Below the pieces are notes generated by a model, which was not told the DNA's origin, made no database searches, and worked only from the letters and a program-made list of their open reading frames with translations. Positions 20,365 through 28,761 of a stretch of 33,698 nt of DNA are shown in pieces. Made by a program: the position numbers and the translations under genes. Source of the DNA: an uncultured Clostridia bacterium (lineage in GTDB: Bacteria > Bacillota > Clostridia > TANB77 > CAG-508); assembly GCA_947631025.1 (NCBI GenBank), contig CANRKA010000012.1:1-33698 (forward strand). Direction: 5' to 3'. Each line of letters opens with the position of its first letter. Within the stretch, counting starts at the first letter, position 1.

Positions 20365-21069
20365 CTACTTCTCTTCCTTTCTATCTTTATTTTTTAGTAT
20401 CTCCGAAAATATGCTAGAGTAATTGCCATCTCCTATAACTACATGGTCTAATAACTGTATTCCTAATACTTCTGCAGAGGTATATACCCTTTCTGTAGTT
20501 TTATAATCTTGTTTGCTTGGTGTAGAATCTCCAGAAGGGTGGTTGTGCACTAATAATATTTTTGGTGCTCCCATTTTTATAGCATCTACTAATACTTCTT
20601 TTGGTTCTATTATTGCGTAATTTGTACCTCCAATTGATATATCTTTTATTTTTAGTATTTCATTTTTGTTATTTAAAATTAATATTTTAGCAATTTCTCT
20701 TTTTTCATATCTCATTTCTTCCATAAGTAAATTTGCTACATCTTCCGAAGTTTTAATTTTTATATTAATCTTTTTTATTGGCCTTGCCATTCTTTTTGCA
20801 AGTTCACATACAGCCAAAAGCTGTATGGCTTTAACTTTTCCAATACCTTTTATTTTTGTAAATTCTTCTATAGAAATATTTTGCAATTGCCTTAGTTCTT
20901 TATTTTCTATAATTTTTAATATTTCTTGTGCTACTTGTACAGATGTAGTTTCTTTTGTTCCTGTTTTTATTATTATTGCTAGTAGTTCTGAATTAGATAG
21001 AAATTTTGCTCCATACATTTCTAGTTTTTCATAAGGTCTTTCGGAAGACGGTAATTCTTTTATTTTCAT
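20365..21069 (-). CDS. radC: RadC/JAMM-domain protein
   Basis: 234 aa. An N-terminal helix-hairpin-helix-like region (about 60-85, KIKGIGKVKAIQLLAVCEL) is followed by an MPN+/JAMM metalloprotease-like domain with HNHPSGDSTPSKQD (175-188), which carries the metal-binding His-x-His and Asp. The name comes from a supposed role in DNA repair, and the true function in this family is unsettled. Its place just upstream of mreB is the conserved clostridial arrangement. Confidence 0.95.
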   Translation of the reverse strand: MKIKELPSSERPYEKLEMYGAKFLSNSELLAIIIKTGTKETTSVQVAQEILKIIENKELRQLQNISIEEFTKIKGIGKVKAIQLLAVCELAKRMARPIKKINIKIKTSEDVANLLMEEMRYEKREIAKILILNNKNEILKIKDISIGGTNYAIIEPKEVLVDAIKMGAPKILLVHNHPSGDSTPSKQDYKTTERVYTSAEVLGIQLLDHVVIGDGNYSSIFSEILKNKDRKEEK

Positions 21070-21135
21070 AAATTTAATCCCTTCTGCTCCCTAATTCTCC
21101 CTTTTACTTATGCAAATGCTTTAGTTTAATTTTTG

Positions 21136-21396
21136 TTACATTACTTTTTTATATACAAATATTGCAATAAACATTCCTATAATGCTTGCAACATTAATTT
21201 TAAACATAATTGCAAATGTAAGTTTTAATATACTTAGGTTAAGTACAAGTGGACTTTCTAATCCAAATTCTTGTCCATATCCTAACCACCATAATCCATT
21301 TACACTTTTAGTTATTTCTCCTATTAATCCCCCTAATACTAGTCCAGAAAATATAAATAATATTAAAATCCATATACTTTTATCTTTAGTTGTCAT
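21136..21396 (-). CDS. DUF4321 family small membrane protein
   Basis: 86 aa with two predicted membrane helices: ILILFIFSGLVLGGLIGEI near the start, and IGMFIAIFVYKKVM at the end. The middle contains LKLTFAIMFKINVASIIG. Small proteins of this type commonly sit directly upstream of radC-mreB in Clostridia, and the pattern matches DUF4321. Function is unknown. AATAGGAGG precedes the ATG. It is probably the first gene of the radC-mreBCD-pbp2-minC transcript, with 66 bases between it and radC. Confidence 0.8.
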   Translation of the reverse strand: MTTKDKSIWILILFIFSGLVLGGLIGEITKSVNGLWWLGYGQEFGLESPLVLNLSILKLTFAIMFKINVASIIGMFIAIFVYKKVM

Positions 21397-21724
21397 TTTT
21401 TCCTCCTATTTTTACTTAATGTTTGGAGACAAATTTTGCTTTAAATAATTTTTTTGTTTGGTGTTTTCTTCTTATGGGTAATTATAATAATTGGCTCCAT
21501 ACATATTTTATTTTTTTACATTTGTATTATATATGCTATTACCATTTTTTTCAAGAAATTTTTAAATAATTTGGTAAAAATGTGTTTATTTTTTTAATTC
21601 TTTATGCTATATTAGTATTACTTTTTTCTAACATTAACATATTATATAATAATTACCATATTTTAACGTTTAAATTACTTCATTTTTAGAGTATAATTAT
21701 TATAAGGATTTTAGGAGGTACATA
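21397..21724. other. Divergent intergenic region upstream of mecA and DUF4321
   Basis: About 330 bases, extremely T-rich. A TATAAT at 21692-21697 with a weak TTTAAA 17 bases upstream is a candidate mecA promoter. AGGAGGT follows at about 21714. I see no gene or strong hairpin. Confidence 0.45.
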
Positions 21725-22351
21725 ATGAAATTTGAAAAATTAAACGAAAATAAATTAAGAATTACATTGAATATAGGAGATTTAGCTACTAAGAATATAG
21801 ATTATCAATCATTTATGTCTAATTCTATTGATACTCAAAAGCTATTTTTAGATATGTTAGATGAAGCTGAAAAAAAGGTAGGTTTTACTACAAAGAATTA
21901 TAAAATTATGATAGAGGCTTTAGTTACTTCTAATGGTGATTTTATTGTTACTGTAACTCGTTATCTACCAGAAGATGTTTCTACATCTCAAAAAAAGAAG
22001 GTTTTTAAGCCAAAACGTAAAATTACTAATTCTACAAGCGCAAAACTAATATATTCTTTCAATACTTTTGATGATTTTTGCTTGTTTTGTAATTCGCTAG
22101 ATAACAGTGTTGTTAAAAATATAAATAAAATTTCAAAAGATATTTCCCTATATTTATATAAAAATACATATTTTTTATTAGTTAATGATATTAATAATAA
22201 TTTTATTTGTACTAAATCTTTTATTAATTGTATTTCTGAATTTGGAACATATATGCATAATTCTAATATACTAGAATATGAATTAAAAGAATACGCAAAA
22301 CCTATTATCTCTAATAATGCAGTTAAAATATGTTTAAAATATTTTAAATAA
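21725..22351 (+). CDS. mecA: Adaptor protein MecA
   Basis: 208 aa. MecA delivers substrates to the ClpC/ClpP protease and in Bacillus restrains competence by targeting ComK. The N-terminal substrate-binding part has the typical start MKFEKLNENKLRITLNIGDLATKNID and FMSNSIDTQKLFLDMLDEAEKKVGF. A Lys-rich linker (about 92-108) leads to a C-terminal ClpC-binding domain with LIYSFNTFDDFCLFC and the YGxYxxN-like FGTYMHNSNILEYELKEYAKPI. AGGAGG precedes the ATG. It is monocistronic and ends at the hairpin 22361-22384. Confidence 0.9.
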   Translation: MKFEKLNENKLRITLNIGDLATKNIDYQSFMSNSIDTQKLFLDMLDEAEKKVGFTTKNYKIMIEALVTSNGDFIVTVTRYLPEDVSTSQKKKVFKPKRKITNSTSAKLIYSFNTFDDFCLFCNSLDNSVVKNINKISKDISLYLYKNTYFLLVNDINNNFICTKSFINCISEFGTYMHNSNILEYELKEYAKPIISNNAVKICLKYFK

Positions 22352-22360
22352 AAATAAAAA

Positions 22361-22384
22361 AAATGGCATTTTAAAATGCCATTT
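22361..22384. terminator. Bidirectional terminator
   Basis: Stem AAATGGCATT / AATGCCATTT with a TTAA loop, A-tract before and T-tract after. It serves mecA (+) and the beta-helix gene (-), which converge here. Confidence 0.88.
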
Positions 22385-22409
22385 TTTTTATGTATTATTT
22401 ATAAAATAA

Positions 22410-23297
22410 TTATAATTTTTTCATAACTAAAACTGCTGATCCTGCTATAGCCATTATGCTTAATGTAATAGCTACATAATTTACAGAACCTGTTTTAGGT
22501 GTAGAATCTTTTTCTTTAGCTTCAGCTTTTGGTGCGTTTGGTGTATATACTTCTGTTTCACCAATTACTTGTAAGGTATCTTTAGCATTACTTTTAAAAA
22601 CTAAGTTGTTTTCTGAATCTGCTAAAACAATTGAACCATCTTCAGTGAAAAGTATTTTTTGTTCTGAACTGTTATTTTCAATTTGAACTTTTGTAGTTGC
22701 ATCGTTTTCATCTGTTGCTAAATAGAAAATGTTACAGTCATCTCCTGCTTTAATTTCACCATCCATAATTATTTTTGGAACAGCATTTTGACCTGCAGCA
22801 CCTTTAGATGTAGAAACTTCTATTCCAGTGTTATTACCATTAGAACCAAAAGTTACAGACTTAACGTCTAAAGTTCCACCATTAACTAATACTGCACCAT
22901 AAGCACAATTGCTTATAGTTACACCATTTAATGTAACAGTACCACCAACATAAGCTTGAACTCCATATTTAGGGCTGTTAGCTAATTTTACATTTGTTAA
23001 TGTAAGAGAGCCACCATTTGATGCTGTGAATAATGATTTATTTGCAGTTGTACTAGTAAATCCTTCAGCACCTTTTATTGTGTGACCATTACCATTAATT
23101 GTTATGCTGTTTGTAATTTCAATTGGCCCAGTTAATGTAATATCATCCTCTAAAGAAATTACAGCATTATTAGCTAAAGCTTCTTTTAAACTATCTTCAT
23201 CAGCAACTGTAGTTACATCAGCTTTACATACATTTGGTACTAAAAATAGTACAGTAGCTATTAATGAAAATATTACCATTTTTAATGTTGTTTTCAT
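22410..23297 (-). CDS. Sortase-anchored beta-helix surface protein
   Basis: 295 aa. A signal peptide (1-26, ending CKAD) is followed by a parallel beta-helix of pectate-lyase-like repeats (about 45-170: ITNSITINGNGHTIKG, GGSLTLTNVKL, GGTVTLNGVTISNCAYGAVLVNGGTLDVKSV). A short linker leads to TPKTG (266-270), then a hydrophobic helix and KKL. TPKTG resembles the S/P-P-x-T-G motifs used by clostridial class B sortases, so wall anchoring is likely. No catalytic residues of a polysaccharide lyase can be assigned. AAGGAGGTG precedes the start. The adjacent divergent XRE regulator and shared dyads suggest it is regulated by that protein. Confidence 0.82.
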   Translation of the reverse strand: MKTTLKMVIFSLIATVLFLVPNVCKADVTTVADEDSLKEALANNAVISLEDDITLTGPIEITNSITINGNGHTIKGAEGFTSTTANKSLFTASNGGSLTLTNVKLANSPKYGVQAYVGGTVTLNGVTISNCAYGAVLVNGGTLDVKSVTFGSNGNNTGIEVSTSKGAAGQNAVPKIIMDGEIKAGDDCNIFYLATDENDATTKVQIENNSSEQKILFTEDGSIVLADSENNLVFKSNAKDTLQVIGETEVYTPNAPKAEAKEKDSTPKTGSVNYVAITLSIMAIAGSAVLVMKKL

Positions 23298-23481
23298 TTG
23301 TTCACCTCCTTACTATAAATACATTAACATAAAAATAACACTTTTTCAATGGAATTTATAAACATTTTTATGTTTATAAATATAATTATTATAAACTAAA
23401 TACAGTTATTAATAAACATAATAGTGTTTACTTTAAATATTAAAACTATTATAAAATAAAACAAAAAACGGAGTAGAAAAT
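23298..23481. promoter_or_regulatory. Divergent promoter/operator region with TAAACA/TGTTTA dyads
   Basis: Contains a perfect 11-bp-arm dyad TTTATAAACAT-tttt-ATGTTTATAAA (23355-23380) and a second, shorter dyad TAAACA-6-TGTTTA (23413-23430). The second overlaps the -35 (TTTACT, 23427-23432) of a candidate XRE promoter with -10 TATAAA (23450-23455). On the minus strand TTGAAA-17-TAATGT is a candidate promoter for the beta-helix gene. The shared half-site TAAACA suggests one DNA-binding protein acts at both. Confidence 0.6.
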
Positions 23482-23748
23482 ATGAGCTTGCATAAAAAGT
23501 TTGAAGACAACCTTAATGTAATATATAGAAATTTAAAAGTTATACGAACTGGTAAAGAAATTTCACTTTCAAAACTCTCAGATAAATTAATGTTAATGGG
23601 AGTAGATATATCTAAACAATCTTTATACAGAATAGAAAAAAACGAAAGATCTGTAAGAGATTATGAATTATCGGGTATAGCATTAGCTTTGGGTGTATCA
23701 ATGAATGAACTTTTAGAGGACTTTTTAGATGATATAAAAGAAGGATAA
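23482..23748 (+). CDS. XRE-family transcriptional regulator
   Basis: An 88-aa protein that is almost entirely a Cro/CI-type helix-turn-helix: LKVIRTGKEISLSKLSDKL, then ISKQSLYRIEKNERSVRDYELSGIALALGVSMNELL. It lacks a separate effector domain, so it probably works as a dimeric repressor of local promoters. ACGGAG lies 11 bases before the ATG. Its divergent position next to the beta-helix surface gene, with TAAACA/TGTTTA dyads between them, suggests it controls itself and that gene. Confidence 0.85.
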   Translation: MSLHKKFEDNLNVIYRNLKVIRTGKEISLSKLSDKLMLMGVDISKQSLYRIEKNERSVRDYELSGIALALGVSMNELLEDFLDDIKEG

Positions 23749-23776
23749 TTACTTATAAAACTAAGCAATTATCCTT
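23741..23776. terminator. Bidirectional terminator overlapping the XRE stop codon
   Basis: Stem AAGGATAATT (23741-23750) / AATTATCCTT (23767-23776), flanked by T-rich sequence. The XRE stop TAA lies inside the left arm. It is shared by the convergent M23 peptidase gene. Confidence 0.82.
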
Positions 23777-23783
23777 TTTATTT

Positions 23784-24800
23784 TTAATATAAATATTTTT
23801 GTGGATTTACACTTGAACCATTAACACGTATTTCTAAATGTAAATGGCTACCTGTTGAATTTCCTGTTGATCCCATTTTTGCTATAACTTGTCCTTGTGA
23901 TACTGTTTGTCCTACACTAACTTCTAAACTACTGCAATGTCCATAATATGTTTGTACACCATTTCCGTGTGATATTATAACCATTTTACCATAAGAACCT
24001 TTTGTTCCAGAAAATACAACTGTACCAGAAGCTGCTGCTTTAATTGGTGTTCCTTTAGAATTTGCTATATCTAATCCTGTATGTGCACTTGAACGAATTG
24101 AACTTCTTTCTCCATATCTAGATGTTAATTTTCCAGATACTGGTTGAATTAAGCTTATTCCTAAATTTGGTGCAGCATCTGAAATTTTTGTAGAAGTACT
24201 TATTTTTTCAGATCCTCTGGCTGTAACGCTAGAAGCTACCTTTGTAGATTTTTTAACTTTATTTTCTTTATATAAGCTAGCAACTGCTTCATCTGATGTA
24301 ACAAAATTGTTTAATTTTGTTTCGTATTTTTGCTCTATAGATATATTATCTTTATTTTGACTATTTTTTTCTTTTAATTGATTTAATACATTTTGTGCAT
24401 CTTCTAGGTTAGCTATGTATAATTTTTCTTCTCCATTTTCAACTATTGCATAATATGTATAATAATTTATACCTTTTTCCTTTATTGTATTAAATATTTC
24501 GTCGTCATTTGCTTTGGCATCTCTTTTAAGTAAGCATAGTTTGTATTGTGGAAGTTGTTCTATATCTACGAATTCTATGTTTTCGCCATCGCCACTGTCC
24601 ATATATTCGTTTATTCTTTTTTGCAAACCAGATTTATTTTTGCTATATCCTATTAATTCTCCATTTAAGTATACACTATATATAGGTTGGTATACAGTAG
24701 ATAATATTCCTAACATAAAAATAGTAGCTATAAAAGCTATTGATATTATCTTTATTGAAGTTCTAAAATGTATTAGAAATTTTTTTATTGTACTAATAAT
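23784..24800 (-). CDS. M23 family peptidoglycan endopeptidase, membrane-anchored
   Basis: The first ATG (24716) gives 310 aa (MLGILSTVYQPIYS). The C-terminal LytM domain has the zinc residues in SAHTGLD (His212, Asp216) and HLHLE (291-293), so it is a likely active endopeptidase acting on wall cross-links. The N-terminal part carries the VYLNGELIGYSKN region typical of clostridial spore- or wall-linked M23 proteins. The ATG has no ribosome binding site. The open frame extends upstream for 28 codons that complete a basic and hydrophobic anchor (KKFLIHFRTSIKIISIAFIATIFM). AAGGGG stands 9 bases before ATT ATT at 24800-24795. I therefore extend the gene to a probable ATT start, which is uncertain. 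The ATG start would cut the membrane segment. Confidence 0.75.
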   Translation of the reverse strand: MISTIKKFLIHFRTSIKIISIAFIATIFMLGILSTVYQPIYSVYLNGELIGYSKNKSGLQKRINEYMDSGDGENIEFVDIEQLPQYKLCLLKRDAKANDDEIFNTIKEKGINYYTYYAIVENGEEKLYIANLEDAQNVLNQLKEKNSQNKDNISIEQKYETKLNNFVTSDEAVASLYKENKVKKSTKVASSVTARGSEKISTSTKISDAAPNLGISLIQPVSGKLTSRYGERSSIRSSAHTGLDIANSKGTPIKAAASGTVVFSGTKGSYGKMVIISHGNGVQTYYGHCSSLEVSVGQTVSQGQVIAKMGSTGNSTGSHLHLEIRVNGSSVNPQKYLY

Positions 24801-24968
24801 TTTAATACACCCCTTCTTTTGTTTTTTTGTATTTTATATTATAACTTTTTTTTTTTCAATAAAGATATTTTTTGTTTTTTTAGGTTTATTTATTATAATA
24901 TCGTTTTATCTCATTTATTTTAATTTTTTCTTTATTTTTCTTTTTTACCTTAGGGAAAGTATAAAGAA

Positions 24969-24989
24969 GGCAAGGTTGTAGCCCTTGCC
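24969..24989 (-). terminator. Terminator of the CotF-like gene
   Basis: Stem GGCAAGG / CCTTGCC with a 7-base loop and a further imperfect AAGAA/TCCTT extension, about 20 bases downstream of the minus-strand stop at 25011 and followed by TTCTTTAT. Confidence 0.65.
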
Positions 24990-25010
24990 CTCCTTATGTT
25001 TTTATGTTTT

Positions 25011-25253
25011 TTATTGCAAATCATCTTTTACTTTTTGTATTTGATTTGCTGTTGCTTTTTCTGCTGGTTTATAATACCCTTTTACTTGTGCAATTTTAAA
25101 TAATTCATAATGAAAAGATTCATCATTATTTCTTATTGTTTGAAGAGTTTGCCTTAAGCCCATATTTTCACATTCGCTTATTGCTGTTTGATAAGTATTT
25201 AAGTCTGCTTTAACAGATGATAATATGTCATTTACCATTGTTTTTTCATCCAT
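25011..25253 (-). CDS. CotF-like spore coat protein
   Basis: 80 aa with a ferritin-like helical pattern: VNDILSSVKADLNTYQTAISECENMGLRQTLQTIRNNDESFHYELFKIAQVKGYYKPA. This matches the short clostridial CotF family found in the spore coat, and suggests the organism sporulates. AAAGGAGATG precedes the ATG. It lies 20 bases after a second, related small protein, and both are probably one transcript. Biochemical role is unknown. Confidence 0.85.
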   Translation of the reverse strand: MDEKTMVNDILSSVKADLNTYQTAISECENMGLRQTLQTIRNNDESFHYELFKIAQVKGYYKPAEKATANQIQKVKDDLQ

Positions 25254-25273
25254 AGTATATATTCATCTCCTTT

Positions 25274-25462
25274 TTACTGTTCTAAAAATCCCATTAATTT
25301 TTGTTTTGTATTTAACGAATCCTGTGCTGCTTTTGCAAAGGTTTGCTTTATTTCTGGGTCTACCGCTTGTGAAGAAAATGTATTTAATTTTTGATATGCT
25401 GTTTCGTGCATTCCTATTAAATGTTTTAAATTTTGTAATTCTATTTGATTTAAATCGGTCAT
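25274..25462 (-). CDS. Small helical coat-type protein
   Basis: 62 aa beginning MTDLNQIELQNLKHLIGMHETAYQKL, with paired helices and a His/Tyr spacing like the neighbouring CotF-like protein. It resembles the short spore-coat-associated proteins encoded next to cotF. I choose ATG at 25462 because GAAAGGAAAG lies just upstream. A GTG six codons earlier would put that site inside the gene. No catalytic motif is visible. Confidence 0.75.
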   Translation of the reverse strand: MTDLNQIELQNLKHLIGMHETAYQKLNTFSSQAVDPEIKQTFAKAAQDSLNTKQKLMGFLEQ

Positions 25463-25532
25463 TTTTATCTTTCCTTTCACATAATTTTTCTTTTATATTA
25501 TGTGTTTTTTTTTATTTTTTATACAAAAATAA

Positions 25533-25566
25533 TAGAATTTAAATGCATTAATACATTTAAATTCTA
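25533..25566 (-). terminator. Hairpin downstream of pcrA
   Basis: Arms TAGAATTTAAATG / CATTTAAATTCTA, 13 bp, with an 8-base loop. It is flanked by A- and T-rich sequence about 100 bases after the pcrA stop and is probably its terminator. Confidence 0.6.
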
Positions 25567-25666
25567 CTTACTTTTTATTTGCAAATTTAATTTTTAAAAT
25601 TATATAAATTGTTTTTATGTATAAATTATTAATTTTCATATTTAAATTTAGATTATTTTTTAATTT

Positions 25667-27976
25667 TTATATTATTTCTAGTCCTGCAAACTTTGCCATT
25701 AGGCGTTTTGTTCCATATTTTTGAAAATTTATTTCTACCTTTATATCATCACCTTCTGGCTCTAATTTTGTTATAATTCCTTCTCCAAATTTTTTATGAT
25801 ATACCGTTTGTCCTGTTTTATATTTGCTTAAATCTACATTTATTTTATTTTTATTTAGGTTATTTAAGAAACTTTCTGTAGATTTGAAGTTGTAACTATT
25901 AGTTGTTTTACCATTTTTAGAGTTTCCGTAAGAAACATTTTCTACACTATTTAATGTTGATATATTTGTAATTTTTGATTTTGCACTTGTTCCGTATTTC
26001 CAATTAAATGGAGAATCTGCAAATTGGTTTGCTACATTGATATTATCGGTACTAACATTACCATTTAACATCTCATTTGGTATTTCGCTTATAAATCTTG
26101 AAACTGGATTACAGCTTGTTGAACCAAATATTGTACGTTGCCTACTACATGTTAAGAATAATTGATTTTTAGCTCTTGTTATTCCTACATAGCATAAACG
26201 TCTTTCCTCTTCTAATTCTTTTGGCTCTGAAATAGATTTATAACCTGGGAAAATTCCTTCTTCCATTCCTACTAAAAATACAACAGGAAATTCTAGTCCT
26301 TTTGCACTATGAAGTGTCATTAATGTTACGGAATCTTGGTCTTCTTCTAGTCCATCTATATCACTAGAAAGAGTAATTCCTTCTAAGAAATTATTTAAAT
26401 CTTGATCTGCTTCTTCATCTTCAAATTCTACTGCAACACTTAAAAATTCTTCTAAGTTTTCTATTCTATTTTCTGCTTCTACAGTATTTTCTTCCTCTAA
26501 AGATTTAGTGTAACCTGTTTGATTTAAAGTTTCTTTTATTAAGTCCGAAATACTTAAATTATCCTTTTCTTGTATAAGTTTTTCTATAACATCTATAAAT
26601 TCTCTAGAATTTACATATACCCTATTAAGTCCATAACTTGCTGCATCTTTTATAATTTCGTACATAGAAGTTCCTGTTTCCTCTGAGATAGCTTGTATTT
26701 TATCTAAACTTGTTTTTCCTATTCCTCTTTTTGGCTCATTTATAATTCTTTTAAGTGCTAAATTATCTGAAGTATTATTTATTAATCTTAAATATGAAAT
26801 AATATCTTTTATTTCTTTTCTTTCGTAGAATTTTAAACCACCTATTATTTTATATGGTACATCTTCTCTTCTTAAAATATCTTCTATTGCACGAGATTGA
26901 GTATTCATTCTGTATAAAATTGCAAAGTCTGAATATTTATAATATTCTTCTCTTTTTAAATGTTCTATATTTTCTACTATGTATCTTCCTTCGTCGTATT
27001 CATCATCAGAGCAATGCACTGTAGGAAGGTTTCCATCTTCATTTTCTGTCCATAGTTTTTTCTTATATTTTACTTCATTATTTTTTATAACTGCATTTGC
27101 AGCATTTAATATGTTTTGTGTACATCTATAGTTTTGCTCTAGTTTTATTATTTTTGTTCCTGGAAAGTCTTTTTCAAAATTTAAAATATTACTTATATCT
27201 GCTCCTCTAAATGAATATATTCCTTGGTCATTATCGCCAACAACTGTTATATTTCCATATCTAGAAGCAAAAAGAGAAACAAGTGTAAATTGTGCCTTAT
27301 TTGTATCTTGATATTCATCTACTAATACATATTTAAATTTATCTGTATAAAATTGTAAAACATCTGGATTTTCCATTAATATTTTAATTGTAAAATTTAT
27401 TATATCATCAAAATCTATTGCATTATTTTCTTTTAGCTTATGTTGATATAAAGAATAAATTTCGGATATTTTCTCTTTTCTAAAATCTCCTGTAGCTTTT
27501 GCTGAATATTGTGATGGCTCTAGCATTTCGTTTTTTGCATTACTTATTTCGAATTGTACAGTTCTATCTGTAAACATTTTATCATCTATATTTAAACTTT
27601 TTAAACATTCTTTTATTAATGTTCTTTGGTCTGATGTATCAAAAATTACAAATGAAGTGGTAAATCCAAGTCTATCTATATATCTTCTTAATATACGCAC
27701 ACAAATAGAGTGGAAAGTTCCTATCCACATGTCTTTTGCAACATCTCCTACTAAATTTTCCACTCTTTCTTTCATTTCATTTGCAGCTTTATTTGTAAAT
27801 GTTATTGCTAATATATTCCAAGGAGACACGTTTTTTTCTCCCATTAAATATGCTATTTTATGTGTTAATACCTTTGTTTTTCCGCTTCCAGCCCCTGCTA
27901 TTACCAAACTTGGCCCTTCTGTATTAATTACTGCTTCATATTGTTTGTCATTTAATCCTTCTAATATATTTTGCAT
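25667..27976 (-). CDS. pcrA: ATP-dependent DNA helicase PcrA/UvrD
   Basis: A 769-aa superfamily 1A 3'-5' helicase used in repair and in removing proteins from DNA. Motifs in order: Walker A AGAGSGKT (27-34), Ia ITFTNKAANEMKERV, II VDEYQDTNKAQ, III VVGDNDQGIYSFRGAD, IV YRCTQNI, V TLMTLHSAKGLEFPVVF and VI EERRLCYVGITRAKNQLFL. The C-terminal Tudor-like tail VYHKKFGEGIITKLEPEGDDIKVEINF, which is thought to bind RNA polymerase, is present. This and the size favour PcrA over Rep. AAAGGATAA precedes the start. Monocistronic. Confidence 0.96.
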   Translation of the reverse strand: MQNILEGLNDKQYEAVINTEGPSLVIAGAGSGKTKVLTHKIAYLMGEKNVSPWNILAITFTNKAANEMKERVENLVGDVAKDMWIGTFHSICVRILRRYIDRLGFTTSFVIFDTSDQRTLIKECLKSLNIDDKMFTDRTVQFEISNAKNEMLEPSQYSAKATGDFRKEKISEIYSLYQHKLKENNAIDFDDIINFTIKILMENPDVLQFYTDKFKYVLVDEYQDTNKAQFTLVSLFASRYGNITVVGDNDQGIYSFRGADISNILNFEKDFPGTKIIKLEQNYRCTQNILNAANAVIKNNEVKYKKKLWTENEDGNLPTVHCSDDEYDEGRYIVENIEHLKREEYYKYSDFAILYRMNTQSRAIEDILRREDVPYKIIGGLKFYERKEIKDIISYLRLINNTSDNLALKRIINEPKRGIGKTSLDKIQAISEETGTSMYEIIKDAASYGLNRVYVNSREFIDVIEKLIQEKDNLSISDLIKETLNQTGYTKSLEEENTVEAENRIENLEEFLSVAVEFEDEEADQDLNNFLEGITLSSDIDGLEEDQDSVTLMTLHSAKGLEFPVVFLVGMEEGIFPGYKSISEPKELEEERRLCYVGITRAKNQLFLTCSRQRTIFGSTSCNPVSRFISEIPNEMLNGNVSTDNINVANQFADSPFNWKYGTSAKSKITNISTLNSVENVSYGNSKNGKTTNSYNFKSTESFLNNLNKNKINVDLSKYKTGQTVYHKKFGEGIITKLEPEGDDIKVEINFQKYGTKRLMAKFAGLEII

Positions 27977-28120
27977 TTATTTTTATCCTTTCTTATACGA
28001 TAATGGAGCTCTCTTTAAAGCCAGTCCCCTTATAAATTTTGATTATATATTTTTGCAAAAAAAATGTCAATAAATTTTGCAAACATTTTTTTGTTTTAAT
28101 TTTTTACATATTTTGTTGCA

Positions 28121-28585
28121 TTAATTTTTTGAACTCAAAGTTTTAATTTTTTCTAACAAGATTTTTATACATTCATAAATTTCTGCTGCGCAGAACCTAT
28201 ATGTTTCCAAATCATATCCCCAAGGGTCTTTTATATCAATTGTATCTTCTACTCTATAATTTGTGTATTCTTTTAATGTATATACTTTGTGTGAAAGTTC
28301 TGGATACATTTGAATTACAGCCATTTTGTGAGACCTTGTCATACATAATATTAAGTCCATATCTTTTATATTTGAATTTCTTATATTTGTAGCCCTATGT
28401 GATTTTAAATTAACATCATATTCTTTCATTGCCTCTATTGCATTATATGTTGATTCATCTCCATCTTCGGCATAAATTCCACTTGAGTATACTTCTATAT
28501 TTTTATCATCCTTCATTTTTTCCAATAACCAATGTGCCATAGCACTTCTACATATATTTCCTGTGCATATAAACATTATTTTCAT
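28121..28585 (-). CDS. Low-molecular-weight protein tyrosine phosphatase
   Basis: About 155 aa and cytosolic. The P-loop is CTGNICRS (Cys7 to Ser14), the nucleophile loop of the family, and DPWG (Asp120) supplies the general acid. Arginine phosphatases such as YwlE carry Thr where this protein has Ile in the loop, so tyrosine rather than arginine phosphatase activity is more likely (family knowledge, not tested). I choose the ATG at 28585 because GGAGGT lies 7 bases before it and after the earlier in-frame ATG at 28600. It stands alone between pcrA and the DUF4153 gene. Confidence 0.9.
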   Translation of the reverse strand: MKIMFICTGNICRSAMAHWLLEKMKDDKNIEVYSSGIYAEDGDESTYNAIEAMKEYDVNLKSHRATNIRNSNIKDMDLILCMTRSHKMAVIQMYPELSHKVYTLKEYTNYRVEDTIDIKDPWGYDLETYRFCAAEIYECIKILLEKIKTLSSKN

Positions 28586-28708
28586 AAATATGACCTCCAA
28601 AATTTATTTTACCATATTGTAGATATTGTATCAATTTAATTTTTTAGTACTTTTTTTGTAAAATGCTTTATACTATAAGAAATTTGCCTAGCTTTCCTAT
28701 TATATAAA

Positions 28709-28739
28709 AAAATAGAAATTCAATGAATTTCTATTTTTA
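28709..28739 (-). terminator. Terminator of the DUF4153 gene
   Basis: Perfect 14-bp stem AAAAATAGAAATTC / GAATTTCTATTTTT with an AAT loop, about 20 bases downstream of the stop at 28762. Confidence 0.75.
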
Positions 28740-28761
28740 AAATTTAATTATAAATTGGCTA

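Noticed and set aside
24514-24981. 155-aa plus-strand ORF opposite the M23 peptidase start
   Set aside because: T-rich shadow ORF (Phe/Ile/Leu runs) with no ribosome binding site.
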